Assembly (NCBI GenBank): GCA_021794275.1
Contig: JAJYRD010000021.1
Span: 38,101-102,100, forward strand
Source: Pseudomonadota bacterium
Lineage (GTDB): Bacteria > Pseudomonadota > Gammaproteobacteria > Acidiferrobacterales > Acidiferrobacteraceae
Direction of reading: 5' to 3'
Length of the DNA stretch: 64,000 nucleotides
Shown: one piece after another, positions 52,982-62,370 of the stretch
Layout of the letters: every line of letters begins with the position of its first letter
Position numbering within the stretch: the stretch's first letter is position 1
Notes under the pieces: model-generated
The model's database searches: none
Seen by the model: the letters and a program-made list of their open reading frames with translations, nothing else
What the model was told of the DNA's origin: nothing
Program-made: the position numbers and the translations under genes

Positions 52982-53466
52982 TCAAGGACCTGGCCGAAGT
53001 CGTAGGCACCCATCTCGTCGGCGCGGGGCTTACCGTAACTGTCGCCGAGTCCTGCACCGGCGGCTTGCTGGCGGCTGCCCTGACTGACATTGCCGGGAGC
53101 TCGGCCTGGTTCGAGATCGGGTTCGTGACCTATGCGCCGCGCGCCAAGCATAGTCTGCTCGGGGTCCCGTGGGAGCGTCTGGATGAGGCGACCATCGTAA
53201 GCGCGCCGACCGCAGTCGCCATGGCGCGAGGGGCGCTTACCGCGAGCGGCGCGGATATCTCGGTAGGGGTCACGGGCTACGCCGGCCCCTCGGGCGGTAC
53301 CCCGGATTGCCCGGTGGGAACGGTGGCCATAGGGTGGGTGACGGCGGGGCGCGAGCGCGCCCGGGTCTGTCATTTTACCGGGGATAGGGGGGCTGTGCGC
53401 GCGCAGGCGGTAGCGGCGGCCCTCACGGGGCTCAAGGATTGCCTGGAACAGGATTTCCCTCGCTAG
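52954..53466 (+). CDS. pncC: Nicotinamide-nucleotide amidase (CinA C-terminal domain)
   Basis: 170 residues from ATG 52954, overlapping pgpA by 28 bp. T-V-A-E-S-C-T-G-G-L-L-A (catalytic Ser/Lys region), S-S-A-W-F-E-I-G-F-V-T-Y, G-V-T-G-Y-A-G-P-S-G-G-T, G-T-V-A-I-G-W. This is the stand-alone CinA C-terminal domain, PncC, which deamidates NMN in NAD recycling. It precedes recA, as in many proteobacteria. Confidence 0.92.
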   Translation: MVDRQHAALIKDLAEVVGTHLVGAGLTVTVAESCTGGLLAAALTDIAGSSAWFEIGFVTYAPRAKHSLLGVPWERLDEATIVSAPTAVAMARGALTASGADISVGVTGYAGPSGGTPDCPVGTVAIGWVTAGRERARVCHFTGDRGAVRAQAVAAALTGLKDCLEQDFPR

Positions 53467-53524
53467 GTCCCGGGCGTCCTTTGTGGAATAATCGCCCCCT
53501 TGCGCGCACTCGCGGGGGTAGTTC

Positions 53525-54568
53525 ATGGACGTCAACAAGACCAAGGCCTTGAGCGCAGCTCTGGGCCAGATCGAAAAGCAGTTCGGGAAGGGCTCGGTCA
53601 TGCGCCTGGGCGACGCGGGTGACGCCCCGGCGGTCGCGGCGGTGGCGACGGGCTCGCTCGGGCTCGACATCGCCCTTGGCATAGGCGGGCTACCGCGGGG
53701 GCGGGTGGTGGAGATCTACGGCCCGGAGTCCTCGGGCAAGACGACCTTGACCCTGCACGTCATAGCCGAGGCACAGAAGGCCGGCGGCACCGCCGCCTTC
53801 ATCGACGCCGAGCACGCCCTCGACCCAAGCTACGCCAAGCGCCTGGGAGTGAACGTCGACGATCTGCTCGTGTCGCAGCCCGATTCGGGTGAGCAGGCCC
53901 TCGAGATCACGGACATGTTGGTGCGTTCGGGCGGGGTCGATGTGGTGGTGGTCGATTCGGTGGCGGCCTTGACGCCCAAGGCCGAGATCGAAGGCGAGAT
54001 GGGCGATTCCCATGTCGGTCTGCAGGCGCGCCTCATGTCGCAGGCCTTGCGCAAGCTCACGGGCAACATCAAGCGCTCGAATACGCTTGTGATCTTCATA
54101 AACCAGATCCGCATGAAGATCGGCGTGATGTTCGGTAACCCCGAGACCACGACCGGAGGCAATGCCTTGAAGTTCTACGCCTCGGTGCGCTTGGACATCC
54201 GTCGCATCGGCGCCATCAAGCGCGGCGAGGAGGTCGTGGGCAGTCAGACCCGGATCAAGGTGGTGAAAAACAAGATCGCTCCCCCCTTCCGGCAATGCGA
54301 GTTCGACATCTTCTATGATCAAGGGGTCTCGAAGGAGGGCGAACTGATCGAACTCGGGGTGGCCGCCAATCTGGTCGAGAAGTCCGGGGCCTGGTATTCC
54401 TACGGGGGCGAGCGCATAGGGCAGGGCAAGGAAAACGCGCGCCAGTACCTGCGCGACAACCCGGCCATCGCCTCCGATCTGGAGACCAAGCTGCGTGCCT
54501 CGTTCGCGGCGCGTCCGACGGCGCTCATGGAAGATGATCCGGCGCTCGAAGGGGAGGGCGAGATCTGA
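53525..54568 (+). CDS. recA: Recombinase RecA
   Basis: 347 residues. [13 protein letters not shown], Walker [21 protein letters not shown], loop L2 [13 protein letters not shown], and a short acidic C-terminal tail ([10 protein letters not shown]). Strand exchange and SOS co-protease. The start is followed directly by a clear frame; a conventional -10-like sequence is not obvious in the 59-bp gap. recX begins within its stop. Confidence 0.97.
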   Translation: MDVNKTKALSAALGQIEKQFGKGSVMRLGDAGDAPAVAAVATGSLGLDIALGIGGLPRGRVVEIYGPESSGKTTLTLHVIAEAQKAGGTAAFIDAEHALDPSYAKRLGVNVDDLLVSQPDSGEQALEITDMLVRSGGVDVVVVDSVAALTPKAEIEGEMGDSHVGLQARLMSQALRKLTGNIKRSNTLVIFINQIRMKIGVMFGNPETTTGGNALKFYASVRLDIRRIGAIKRGEEVVGSQTRIKVVKNKIAPPFRQCEFDIFYDQGVSKEGELIELGVAANLVEKSGAWYSYGGERIGQGKENARQYLRDNPAIASDLETKLRASFAARPTALMEDDPALEGEGEI

Positions 54569-55038
54569 GCGCTGACCGCGAGAGCCCGCGCAGCTATGCG
54601 CTCGGTCTGCTCGCGCGGCGCGACTACAGCCGGCGGGAACTCGCTGAACGCCTCTGTAGGCGTGGTTATGGCCGCGACGAGGCCTACGCCACGGTCGAAG
54701 AACTCACAACGGGCCGCGCGGTCTCCGACGAGCGCTATGCGGAGGAGCGGGTTCGGGGGCGCGGTGCCCAAGGGGTGGGGCCGCTGCGGATCATGGTGGA
54801 GCTGAAGGCCAAGGGCGTGCCGCCCGAGATCATCGAGGCGGCACTCGCCTCGGCGGATGGTTCGTGGGCCGAACGTGCCGTGGCGGCCCGCGCCAAACGA
54901 TTCGGAGGCTCGCCTCCAGGGGATCGGCAGGAGCGGGCGCGACAGGCGCGTTTCTTGCAGACCAGAGGTTTTCGCCATGAAGATATCATGTACGCGGTGA
55001 TGAGCCGCGCGGATAACGACGACCTATATAGACCATGA
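54565..55038 (+). CDS. recX: Regulatory protein RecX (CTG start)
   Basis: 157 residues. [45 protein letters not shown], and [16 protein letters not shown] match RecX. The in-frame upstream stop is at 54535, and the first start-like codon is CTG at 54565, overlapping the recA stop (ATCTGA); the next is GTG at 54775, which would lose the N-terminal third. It inhibits RecA filaments. Stop overlaps alaS by 4 bp. CTG is rare, hence the lower confidence in the start. Confidence 0.85.
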   Translation: MSADRESPRSYALGLLARRDYSRRELAERLCRRGYGRDEAYATVEELTTGRAVSDERYAEERVRGRGAQGVGPLRIMVELKAKGVPPEIIEAALASADGSWAERAVAARAKRFGGSPPGDRQERARQARFLQTRGFRHEDIMYAVMSRADNDDLYRP

Positions 55039-57614
55039 AGAGCACCGAGATACGCAGTCGCTTCTTGCAGTTTTTCGAAAGGCATGGCCACCAGGTGGTG
55101 CCGAGCAGCCCGCTCGTGCCGGCGAACGATCAGAGCCTGCTCTTTACGAATGCCGGCATGGTGCAGTTCAAGGATGTCTTCCTTGGACAGGACCGGCGCG
55201 ATTACACGCGCGCGGCAAGCGCTCAGCGCTGCCTGCGGGCGGGCGGCAAGCACAATGACCTGGAGAATGTGGGCTACACGGCGCGCCACCATACATTCTT
55301 CGAGATGCTGGGAAATTTCAGCTTTGGGGACTACTTCAAGCGCGACGCCATCCGTTATGCATGGGAGTTCCTCACAGTCGAGATGGGCCTGCCGGGGGAT
55401 AGGCTCTGGGTGACGGTCTTCGAGGACGATAAAGAGGCGGCGCGCATCTGGCTTGACGAGATCGGCGTGGATCCGGCGCGCTTCAGTCGCATAGGCGAGG
55501 CCGACAATTTCTGGTCGATGGGTGATACGGGCCCCTGCGGTCCGTGCTCCGAGATCTTCTACGATCATGGCCCTGCGATTGCGGGCGGTCCGCCTGGCAG
55601 CCCGGACGCGGACGGCGACCGCTACGTCGAGATCTGGAACCTGGTCTTCATGCAGTTCGACCGCGATCGCGAGGGGCGCCTGACCCCCTTGCCCAAGCCC
55701 TCGGTGGATACCGGCATGGGGCTTGAGCGCATGGCGGCGGTCATGCAGAAGGTGACGAGCAACTACGACATCGATCTCTTTCAAGGACTGATCCGGGCGG
55801 TCGGCGAGGTCCTGGACCTCAAAGATCTGCGCGACAAGTCGTTGAACGTAATCGCCGATCATATCCGCGCGGCCGCCTTCCTGGTCACAGATGGCGTGAT
55901 ACCAGGGAACGAGGGGCGCAGTTATGTGCTGCGGCGCATCGTGCGCCGCGCCTTGCGCCATGGTCATCGCCTGGGCGCCACGGGCCCGTTCTTCTACCGT
56001 CTCGTCGCCCCCTTGATCCGCGAGATGGGCGAGGCCTATCCGGAGCTCGCCCAGGGTCGCAGCCACGTGGAGAGGGTGTTACGGCAAGAGGAGGAGCGCT
56101 TCGCCGAGACCTTGTCGCAGGGACTCAGGCTTCTGGAGCAGGATATCGCGGGACTCAAGGCGGGCGGCGTGATCCCAGGCGAGACCGTCTTCAAGCTCTA
56201 CGACACCTACGGCTTCCCAGCCGATCTCACGGCCGACATCGCGCGTGAGCGGGGGCTGTTTGTGGACATGGCCGGATTCGAGCGCGAGATGGCCGCGCAG
56301 CGCGAGCGAGCGCGCTCGGCGCAGAGCTTCCGGAGCGACGAGGTGGTAGTGGGCGGCGAGACTGCGTTTCACGGCTATGAGGCCGTGTCGCTACCCGTAC
56401 GGGTGCGGGCGCTTGCCGCCGGCGGCCGCACGGTGCCACTACTGTCCGCGGGAGACGAAGGTATCGTGTTCCTGGACCGCACGCCGTTTTATGCCGAGTC
56501 GGGCGGTCAGGTCGGCGATCAGGGTCTGCTCGAAGGCCGCGGATCGCGCTTTGTGGTCGAGGACACGCGCAAGGGTTTCGCGCATATGGGTCGCCTGGCC
56601 GAGGGGACCTTGCGGGTCGGGGATGAACTGACCGCGGTGGTGAGCGCTTCGCGACGCCTGGCGACCGCCGCGCATCATTCCGCCACCCACCTCTTGCATG
56701 CCGCGTTGCGGCGTGTCCTGGGGGCCCATGTGACACAGCGCGGCTCGCTCGTGGGACCTGAGAGGCTGCGCTTTGACTTCAGTCACGGGCAGGCGCTCAC
56801 CAATGACCAACTTGCCGCCATCGAGTTCGCGGTGAACGAGGCCATTCGCGCCAATACCGAGGTCTCGGTCTCACACATGGGGCTCAATGAGGCCATGGGC
56901 AGCGGCGCTATGGCCCTATTCGGCGAAAAGTACGGCGATCGCGTGCGCGTGGTGGCCATGGGCGCTTATTCCACGGAGCTTTGCGGCGGCACGCATGTGA
57001 CGCGTACCGGCGACATCGGTTTCTTCAAAATCCTGACGGAGACCGCGGTGGGTTCGGGCGTGCGGCGCATCGAGGCCGTGACCGGGCAGGCCGCGCTCGA
57101 CCATGTGCGCCTGCTGGAGGCCCGCTTGAACGACGCCGCGGAGGCCCTTGGGGCGAGCCGCGAGGAGTTGGTCGATCGGGTCTTGCGCATGAAGGCCCGT
57201 ACCGAGGCCCTGGAGAAGGAGCTCGGTTTGGCCCGCGCCCAGGCCGGGCTTGCTGCGAGCCGTGATCTCGCGGGCGAGGCCATCGATCAAGGCGGGGTGA
57301 AGACCCTGGTAGGTCGCCTGGACGTGGACGTGAAGGGCCTGCGCGAGGCCATGGACCGCCTGAAGGGACAGTTGCGCCAGGCGGCGGTGCTCCTAGCCTC
57401 GGTCTCGGGTGGACGCGTGACCTTGATCGCGGGCGTTACGCCCGATGTAACGGGGCGCGTAAGTGCGATCGATCTCGTGAACGAGGCGGCGCGGGTCCTG
57501 GGCGGCAAGGGCGGGGGGCGGCCCGAGCTTGCGCAGGCGGGGGGCGCGGACAACGGGGCGCTCGATCAGGCTCTGGAGGCCGGGCGCGCGTATCTGCGCA
57601 CCAAGCTCACATAA
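55035..57614 (+). CDS. alaS: Alanine–tRNA ligase
   Basis: 859 residues. [17 protein letters not shown] at the start, class II motifs (R-x-A-x-[19 protein letters not shown]), V-D-T-G-M-G-L-E-R, the editing-domain zinc site H-H-S-A-T-H-L-L-H and C-G-G-T-H-V, and the C-terminal C-Ala domain with [13 protein letters not shown] normal length for the family. ATGA overlap with recX. Confidence 0.97.
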   Translation: MKSTEIRSRFLQFFERHGHQVVPSSPLVPANDQSLLFTNAGMVQFKDVFLGQDRRDYTRAASAQRCLRAGGKHNDLENVGYTARHHTFFEMLGNFSFGDYFKRDAIRYAWEFLTVEMGLPGDRLWVTVFEDDKEAARIWLDEIGVDPARFSRIGEADNFWSMGDTGPCGPCSEIFYDHGPAIAGGPPGSPDADGDRYVEIWNLVFMQFDRDREGRLTPLPKPSVDTGMGLERMAAVMQKVTSNYDIDLFQGLIRAVGEVLDLKDLRDKSLNVIADHIRAAAFLVTDGVIPGNEGRSYVLRRIVRRALRHGHRLGATGPFFYRLVAPLIREMGEAYPELAQGRSHVERVLRQEEERFAETLSQGLRLLEQDIAGLKAGGVIPGETVFKLYDTYGFPADLTADIARERGLFVDMAGFEREMAAQRERARSAQSFRSDEVVVGGETAFHGYEAVSLPVRVRALAAGGRTVPLLSAGDEGIVFLDRTPFYAESGGQVGDQGLLEGRGSRFVVEDTRKGFAHMGRLAEGTLRVGDELTAVVSASRRLATAAHHSATHLLHAALRRVLGAHVTQRGSLVGPERLRFDFSHGQALTNDQLAAIEFAVNEAIRANTEVSVSHMGLNEAMGSGAMALFGEKYGDRVRVVAMGAYSTELCGGTHVTRTGDIGFFKILTETAVGSGVRRIEAVTGQAALDHVRLLEARLNDAAEALGASREELVDRVLRMKARTEALEKELGLARAQAGLAASRDLAGEAIDQGGVKTLVGRLDVDVKGLREAMDRLKGQLRQAAVLLASVSGGRVTLIAGVTPDVTGRVSAIDLVNEAARVLGGKGGGRPELAQAGGADNGALDQALEAGRAYLRTKLT

Positions 57615-57698
57615 AATAAAAAGAGGGGGCTTTCGTTTACAGCCAAGGAAGGGCGCGGTAATCTTCGCGTCTTTCAAAACGTCAAGACCCCCAAATCT

Positions 57699-58940
57699 AT
57701 GTCCTTGCTCGTGCAGAAGTACGGCGGCACCTCCGTCGGGACCGTTGAACGTATCCAGGCGGTGGCAAAGCGCGTGGCGGCAGAGCGTGCTTGCGGCCAT
57801 GACATGGTGGTGGTGGTGTCGGCCATGAGCGGCGAGACCAATCGCCTGTTGGGCCTTGCCCGTGCTATCCATCCCGACGCCCCGCCCCGCGAGATCGACG
57901 TGCTGCTTGCGACCGGCGAACAGGTCACCATCGCGCTCCTTAGCATGGCGCTGGAGCAGATCGGCTGTCCAGCCAGGTCCTATACGGGGGCCCAGGTCCA
58001 CATCCGCACAGACAGCGTACACGGCAAGGCCCGCATCACCGGGATCGACGACGCACGCGTGCGCCGGGATCTCGCCACGGGGCGGGTGGTCGTGATCGCC
58101 GGATTCCAGGGCGTGGACGAAGAGGGCAATATCACGACGTTGGGACGTGGCGGGTCGGACACCACGGCGGTGGCGATGGCCGCAGCCCTGAAGGCGGATG
58201 AATGCCAGATCTACACGGATGTGGATGGCGTGTATACGACCGACCCACGCGTCTGCCCCCGGGCGCGGCGGCTGGAGCGCATCACGGTCGAGGAAATGCT
58301 CGAGCTCGCGAGCCTTGGCGCCAAGGTCCTGCAGATTCGTTCGGTCGAATTCGCCGGCAAGTACCGCGTGCCCCTGCGGGTCTTGTCGTCATTCGGCGAT
58401 GGCCCCGGAACATTGATCACTTATGAGGAATCCAAGATGGAGCAGGCGCTGATATCGGGGATCGCGTTTAGCCGGGACGAGGCCAAGCTTACGATCAAGG
58501 GCGTGCCGGACGAGCCGGGTGTCGCCTACCGTATCGTGGGTGATGTAGCGCAGGCCAGCATCAACGTCGACATGATCATCCAGAACGTGGGGGCCGACAA
58601 GACCACGGACTTCACGTTTACGGTCCCGCATGCCGATTATCGTCAGGCGCGCGAGATCCTGGAGAAGACCGCGGCGGCCTTGAAGGCCCGCGAGGTGCGG
58701 GGCGATGAGCGCATCGCCAAGATCTCGGTGGTAGGCGTGGGGATGCGATCGCATGCCGGGATCGCGAGCACGATGTTCCGTGTTTTAGGTGAAGAAGGCA
58801 TCAATATCCAGATGATCTCGACATCCGAGATCAAGATATCGGTCGTGATCGACGAAAAATATTTGGAACTTGCGGTCCGCGCGCTCCATACCGCTTTCGG
58901 TTTGGACGCCGAGGCGACAGCGGCGGTGCCATTGGCATAG
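57699..58940 (+). CDS. lysC: Aspartate kinase
   Basis: 413 residues. L-V-Q-K-Y-G-G-T-S-V-G, V-V-S-A-M-S-G-E-T-N-R-L, G-R-G-G-S-D-T-T-A-V-A, and D-V-D-G-V-Y-T-T-D-P-R make the kinase domain; two C-terminal ACT domains (G-V-A-Y-R-I-V-G-D-V-A, V-G-V-G-M-R-S-H-A-G) bind lysine or threonine. Starts the aspartate pathway. alaS–lysC–csrA is a usual gammaproteobacterial order. Confidence 0.96.
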   Translation: MSLLVQKYGGTSVGTVERIQAVAKRVAAERACGHDMVVVVSAMSGETNRLLGLARAIHPDAPPREIDVLLATGEQVTIALLSMALEQIGCPARSYTGAQVHIRTDSVHGKARITGIDDARVRRDLATGRVVVIAGFQGVDEEGNITTLGRGGSDTTAVAMAAALKADECQIYTDVDGVYTTDPRVCPRARRLERITVEEMLELASLGAKVLQIRSVEFAGKYRVPLRVLSSFGDGPGTLITYEESKMEQALISGIAFSRDEAKLTIKGVPDEPGVAYRIVGDVAQASINVDMIIQNVGADKTTDFTFTVPHADYRQAREILEKTAAALKAREVRGDERIAKISVVGVGMRSHAGIASTMFRVLGEEGINIQMISTSEIKISVVIDEKYLELAVRALHTAFGLDAEATAAVPLA

Positions 58941-59072
58941 AAGCTGCAAGTAGATTGAGTCGGCGAGCGTCGTCTCAGGGACGAGCAGTCACAGGGGAGC
59001 GGGCCCGCAGAGGCCCTTACGGGGAGCCGGACACCAGGAAGGCTCGAGGCAGGTTTTAAGGAGAGCGGCGAT

Positions 59073-59273
59073 ATGCTGATTCTGACGAGACGTATCGGAG
59101 AAACGCTCAATATCGGCGACCAGGTGCAGGTCACGGTACTGGGCATCAAGGGCAATCAGGTCCGCATCGGGGTGAATGCCCCAAAGGATGTCCCTGTCCA
59201 CCGCGAGGAGATCTACGAGCGTATCCAAAAGGAGCGCGAGGTCGGGGTCGTGGAAGAGGCTCACAAGGACTGA
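59073..59273 (+). CDS. csrA: Carbon storage regulator CsrA
   Basis: 66 residues. [41 protein letters not shown]: textbook CsrA with the RNA-binding Leu4 and Arg44 region. AAGGAGA precedes the ATG. It controls translation of mRNAs with GGA hairpins. The 132-bp upstream gap probably holds its promoters. Confidence 0.97.
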   Translation: MLILTRRIGETLNIGDQVQVTVLGIKGNQVRIGVNAPKDVPVHREEIYERIQKEREVGVVEEAHKD

Positions 59274-59327
59274 TAGGCGCGCATACTTTCCTGAACCGTC
59301 CGTACAAGGTATGCTGTGCGCTCTCTA

Positions 59328-59421
59328 GGAGAGATGGCCGAGCCGGTCGAAGGCGCTCCCCTGCTAAGGGAGTATGGGGTCAAAAACTCCATCGAGGGTT
59401 CGAATCCCTCTCTCTCCGCCA
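59328..59421 (+). tRNA. tRNA-Ser (GCT)
   Basis: Acceptor GGAGAGA/TCTCTCC, anticodon stem CTCCC/GGGAG around CTGCTAA (anticodon GCT), long variable arm, T-arm GAGGG-TTCGAAT-CCCTC and encoded CCA. Lies 54 bp after csrA, a conserved neighbourhood. Confidence 0.96.
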
Positions 59422-59710
59422 TCATTCGGAAAGACAGCCGGCCGGTCCCAAGGCGGCAACACATGCCGCTTCCCGTCACGCGGCTTGTTGCGTGACCCAA
59501 GGCCCCGGGGGAGACTGGCGCAAAGTGCGCCAACGCTTTATAATGCGGCGCCTTGCCGGTCGCGAGGCGGGATCGTGAGATCGCGCTGATCGCAGGTGAA
59601 GAGGAAACGCTCGGGGCATCGGGGCCTGCGAGACGCTTCCAGACTTCCCGAAGGAAAGGGAAGGGCAATACGGACGACAGTCGTCCGCACATGGGTAGTT
59701 CCCACACAAC
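59422..59710 (+). other. Spacer between tRNA-Ser and tRNA-Arg with a -10 match
   Basis: No gene supported. A perfect TATAAT lies at 59539–59544, too far (about 165 bp) from tRNA-Arg for a normal tRNA promoter, so it may drive a precursor with a long leader. The rest is GC-rich. Confidence 0.35.
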
Positions 59711-59787
59711 GCGCCCGTAGCTCAGTTGGATAGAGTACCTGGCTACGAACCAGGTGGTCGGGAGTTCGAATCTCTCCGGGCGCACCA
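59711..59787 (+). tRNA. tRNA-Arg (ACG)
   Basis: Acceptor GCGCCCG/CGGGCGC, anticodon stem CCTGG/CCAGG around CTACGAA (anticodon ACG, decoding CGN after A34 to I), T-arm GGGAG-TTCGAAT-CTCTC and encoded CCA. A tyrosine integrase relic starts 74 bp downstream, so its 3' end is a likely attachment site for the island to the right. Confidence 0.96.
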
Positions 59788-59860
59788 TAAAATCAATAAC
59801 TTAGCCAACCCCCCTTCCCCGGAAAACCCGATTTTGGGACACTCAAGCCTAGGGGAATTC

Positions 59861-60846
59861 ATGGCTACAATAACCAATCGGTCTAGCGGCTGGCAGGTCA
59901 AAATCCGGCGTCGTGGCTACCCGCCACAATCCGGCACCTTTGACACCAAAGCGCAGGCCGAGGCGTGGGCATGACAGATCGAGTCGGAAATGGACCGGGG
60001 CGTGTTCGTCTCGCGGGCTGAGGCTGAGGCCACGACCTTGCGGGAGGCCCTGGAGAGATACACGCGCGAGGTTGTCAGCGGCAAAAAATCCAAAGGCGAG
60101 ATCAGTATCCTGCGATGGTGGGCCGCCAGCGCCCTGGGTGGCCGCCCCATGGCGAGCATCCGCGGCAAAGACATAGCGGACACCATCAAGATGAAAGAGG
60201 CGGAGGGCGCCAGCCCGAAGACCGTTTTGATCTATCTCGCCACGCTCCGCCATATGTTCAATATTGCGGCCAGAGAGTGGGGCATGTAGTCGCTACGCAA
60301 TCCGGTGGATCTCGTTCGTAAGCCACGTCTCCCGCAAGGTCGTGACCGCCGCCTGCAGGACGACGAGCACGCCCGCCTCCTGGCGTCCGCCACCACCTAC
60401 GGCGGGGAGATCGCCTCCCTCATCACCTGGGCCATAGAGACCGCCATGCGGCGCGGGGAGATCGCGGCGATGCGGTGGGAACACCTGAACCGCAAGGCCA
60501 AGGTCCTGCTGATCCCGGAGACCAAGAACGGCACACCCCGCCGGGTGCCGCTCTCCCAGGCCGCCTTAGCGGTTCTGGACGCGCTCCCCCGGCGGCTGGA
60601 CGGGCGCGTGTGGGGGATACGTTCGGACTCGATCTCCCAGGCGTTTGAGAGGGTCTGCAAGGCGGCCTGCATCGAGGGCCTGACCCTTCCACGACCTGCG
60701 CCATGAGGCGACCTCACGGCTCTTTGAGAAGGGGCTGAATCCCATGGAGGTGGCGGCCATCACGGGGCACAAGACCTTGCAGATGCTCAAGCGGTACACC
60801 ATCCCATTACCTGAGGGCTGAAGATCTGGTGGGGAGGTTGGGGTAA
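59861..60846 (+). pseudogene. Tyrosine recombinase/integrase, multiply disrupted
   Basis: N-terminal SAM-like part G-W-Q-V-K-I-R-R-R-G-Y-P-P-Q; core-binding part; catalytic part with M-R-R-G-E-I (Arg1), H-D-L-R-H-E-A (His-x-x-Arg), G-H-K-T-L-Q (His) and M-L-K-R-Y-T (Tyr). Lesions: TGA at 59972–59974 (a CGA-to-TGA type change), TAG at 60287–60289, an extra C near 60684–60686, and a second shift near 60801–60811. Apart from these, the gene is full length and follows tRNA-Arg in the same orientation, the classic integrated-element arrangement. Confidence 0.88.
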
Positions 60847-60858
60847 TAGATCGTGTCG

Positions 60859-60886
60859 GTGACGTGCCGGACAGGTGGCACGTCAC
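60859..60886. terminator. Hairpin between the integrase relic and the minus-strand mini-genes
   Basis: A 10-bp perfect stem GTGACGTGCC/GGCACGTCAC with an 8-nt loop, 7 bp from the minus-strand stop codon at 60893. No T tract. Probably ends transcription on one or both sides. Confidence 0.45.
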
Positions 60887-60892
60887 GGGATA

Positions 60893-61003
60893 TTACTTAT
60901 GCTTGTGTCCGCGATGGTTCATCCAGGCCAGCACCAGTCCGCCCACACCGATGAGCGCAAACCAGCCTAAACCGATATAGAGCTGTTCTATGGGAATATT
61001 CAT
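60893..61003 (-). CDS. Very small membrane protein (36 aa)
   Basis: ATG at 61003, overlapping the stop of the upstream gene (ATGA). One hydrophobic segment (L-Y-I-G-L-G-W-F-A-L-I-G-V-G-G-L-V-L-A-W) followed by a basic His/Lys tail (N-H-R-G-H-K-H-K). No family recognised. The tail with five basic residues and three histidines suggests a cytoplasmic anchor or metal binding. Short, but its overlap and composition support a real gene. Confidence 0.5.
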   Translation of the reverse strand: MNIPIEQLYIGLGWFALIGVGGLVLAWMNHRGHKHK

Positions 61004-61188
61004 GTCCGTTCCCTCAGTGTTAATACGGCTGCGCCTTCTATAAGAACAAACACACAGACGGACAGTAGTACCAGTAACCAGTCATGGTGTTCTAATCCGC
61101 CTGTATAGCCAAAAAAGCCAAACTCCCCGACCGCCGCGATTCGTAAGGTGTCGGCAATGGGCTTGGCTTGCTCGTTATTGAGTCGCAT
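61000..61188 (-). CDS. Small membrane protein (62 aa)
   Basis: ATG 61188. First 30 residues soluble (L-N-N-E-Q-A-K-P-I-A-D-T-L-R-I-A-A-V-G-E-F-G-F-F-G-Y-T-G), then a membrane segment (W-L-L-V-L-L-S-V-C-V-F-V-L-I-E-G-A-A-V-L-T-L). It overlaps the 36-aa gene, so the two are a co-translated pair. No family recognised. Ribosome binding site weak (complement of CCTTAG). Confidence 0.5.
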   Translation of the reverse strand: MRLNNEQAKPIADTLRIAAVGEFGFFGYTGGLEHHDWLLVLLSVCVFVLIEGAAVLTLRERT

Positions 61189-61232
61189 ACGTTGCCCTTA
61201 GCCTCCTAGCATATCCGTCGCGCCACGGACGC

Positions 61233-61913
61233 TCAAGCCTTCTTCCGTCCAGTCGCGGTACCCTTCGCCTCATCCAGCCGTTCCCGCAGGTCCGTCACGC
61301 GGGCCGTGAGGACGGCGGACTGCTGTTCGGCCTGAACACGCCCTTGACGCTCCCGGTCCCGCTCCGCGCGAAGGGCGTCGATCTCCGCCTCCAGACGCGG
61401 TAGGCCCTCCAGTCGAAGTTGTGCCTTCGCCAGTTCCACGCGCGCGGACTCCGCCGCCTGGCGCTCGCGCCTGACCTCATCCCATGCGGCCGCGAGATCA
61501 GATACCAACTGCGCGGCCTTACCCTCGATGCCGGCGCGGTCGGCGGTCAGGCCCTCGATCTGTGCGGACAGGTCGCGGATGGTCTCCGCCTGGCGCTCAT
61601 TCTCGGTGGCCAAGCCGGCGGCCGCCGCCTGGTGTTCCGCAATGTCGGATTCTAGCGGGGCCTTGGCCGCGGCGATCTCGCCCTGCATAAAGTCCAGGAG
61701 CGCGCGCTGTAGGCCGGGCGGTAGCGCCACGTCCACCGTGGCCCGGCGCTCGTGGGCGCCCCGCCACTCCTGCAGGAGCTTATTGATGGTCCCCATGCTG
61801 CCGCCGCCGACCTGCTCGCGTACGGCGCGCAAGGTGGGCTTGCTGCCGGCCGCCTGGATGCTGTCGGCAATGCCGGCGACCTGTTCGTACGTTACCGTTG
61901 CGTCGCGTCCCAT
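61233..61913 (-). CDS. KfrA-like DNA-binding coiled-coil protein
   Basis: 226 residues from ATG 61913 with AGGAGG; the frame extends 63 codons upstream without family character. The N-terminal region (about 5–75), V-T-Y-E-Q-V-A-G-I-A-D-S-I-Q-A-A-G-S-K-P-T-L-R-A-V-R-E-Q-V-G-G-G-S-M-G-T-I-N-K-L-L, is the KfrA helical DNA-binding domain. A long Ala/Glu/Arg/Leu coiled coil (about 85–215) follows, with a basic tail. KfrA-family proteins are plasmid partition or organisation factors that repress their own promoter. Confidence 0.8.
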   Translation of the reverse strand: MGRDATVTYEQVAGIADSIQAAGSKPTLRAVREQVGGGSMGTINKLLQEWRGAHERRATVDVALPPGLQRALLDFMQGEIAAAKAPLESDIAEHQAAAAGLATENERQAETIRDLSAQIEGLTADRAGIEGKAAQLVSDLAAAWDEVRRERQAAESARVELAKAQLRLEGLPRLEAEIDALRAERDRERQGRVQAEQQSAVLTARVTDLRERLDEAKGTATGRKKA

Positions 61914-61929
61914 GGGTGCCTCCTGATAT

Positions 61930-61964
61930 GCTACGATATGATATGCTTGATACGCTATGATATG
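61930..61964 (-). promoter_or_regulatory. Repeated GCTAYGATATG motifs upstream of kfrA
   Basis: Two direct copies, GCTACGATATG (61930–61940) and GCTATGATATG (61954–61964), 24 bp apart, in an AT-rich patch immediately upstream of the kfrA-like ribosome site. Placement suggests an autoregulatory operator overlapping the promoter. Confidence 0.5.
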
Positions 61965-62014
61965 GAATAGCGCAAGGGGGCAGGCAGGTCGGCAGGTATT
62001 CCGCCGGCCCCCTG

Positions 62015-62304
62015 TCACACCATAGGCGAATCGCCCGCCACAACGCGCGCCAGCAAGACGAAATCCGCGACCTGATCGCGCGTTGCGTGATCCGCAAAAC
62101 ACGATGGCAAGCGACGTAAAACCGCGCGCTGTTCTTCTAATGGCGAGCCGGGCCCCGCGTTGTACAAGTCCATTACCCAGTCAGTGCATGCGGGCATTGG
62201 CCCCGCTTGTGCGCGCATGCCGGGGAATCCGGGGCGCGCGCGGGTAGCTCAGGCGCGCGGGACAGCGTTGGCTTGCGCTCCGTAAAATCTATGATGTCAC
62301 CCAT
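62015..62304 (-). pseudogene. Small hypothetical gene, possibly frameshifted
   Basis: An ATG at 62304 has the best ribosome site in the region (AGGAGGTAAAA) and gives M-G-D-I-I-D-F-T-E-R-K-P-T-L-S-R-A-P-E-L and then a stop at 62173 after 43 residues. In the next frame, from ATG 62218, 67 residues continue with C-T-D-W-V-M-D-L-Y-N-A-G-P-G-S-P-L-E-E-Q-R-A-V-L-R-R and C-F-A-D-H-A-T-R-D-Q-V-A. A single base change of frame near 62220 would join them. Or these are two small genes. No family recognised. Confidence 0.4.
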
Positions 62305-62370
62305 TTTTACCTCCTGATATATCGTCACTGTAACGAATGGTGGGCGCGTCCGTGCGCCCCTGCCGGCTCT

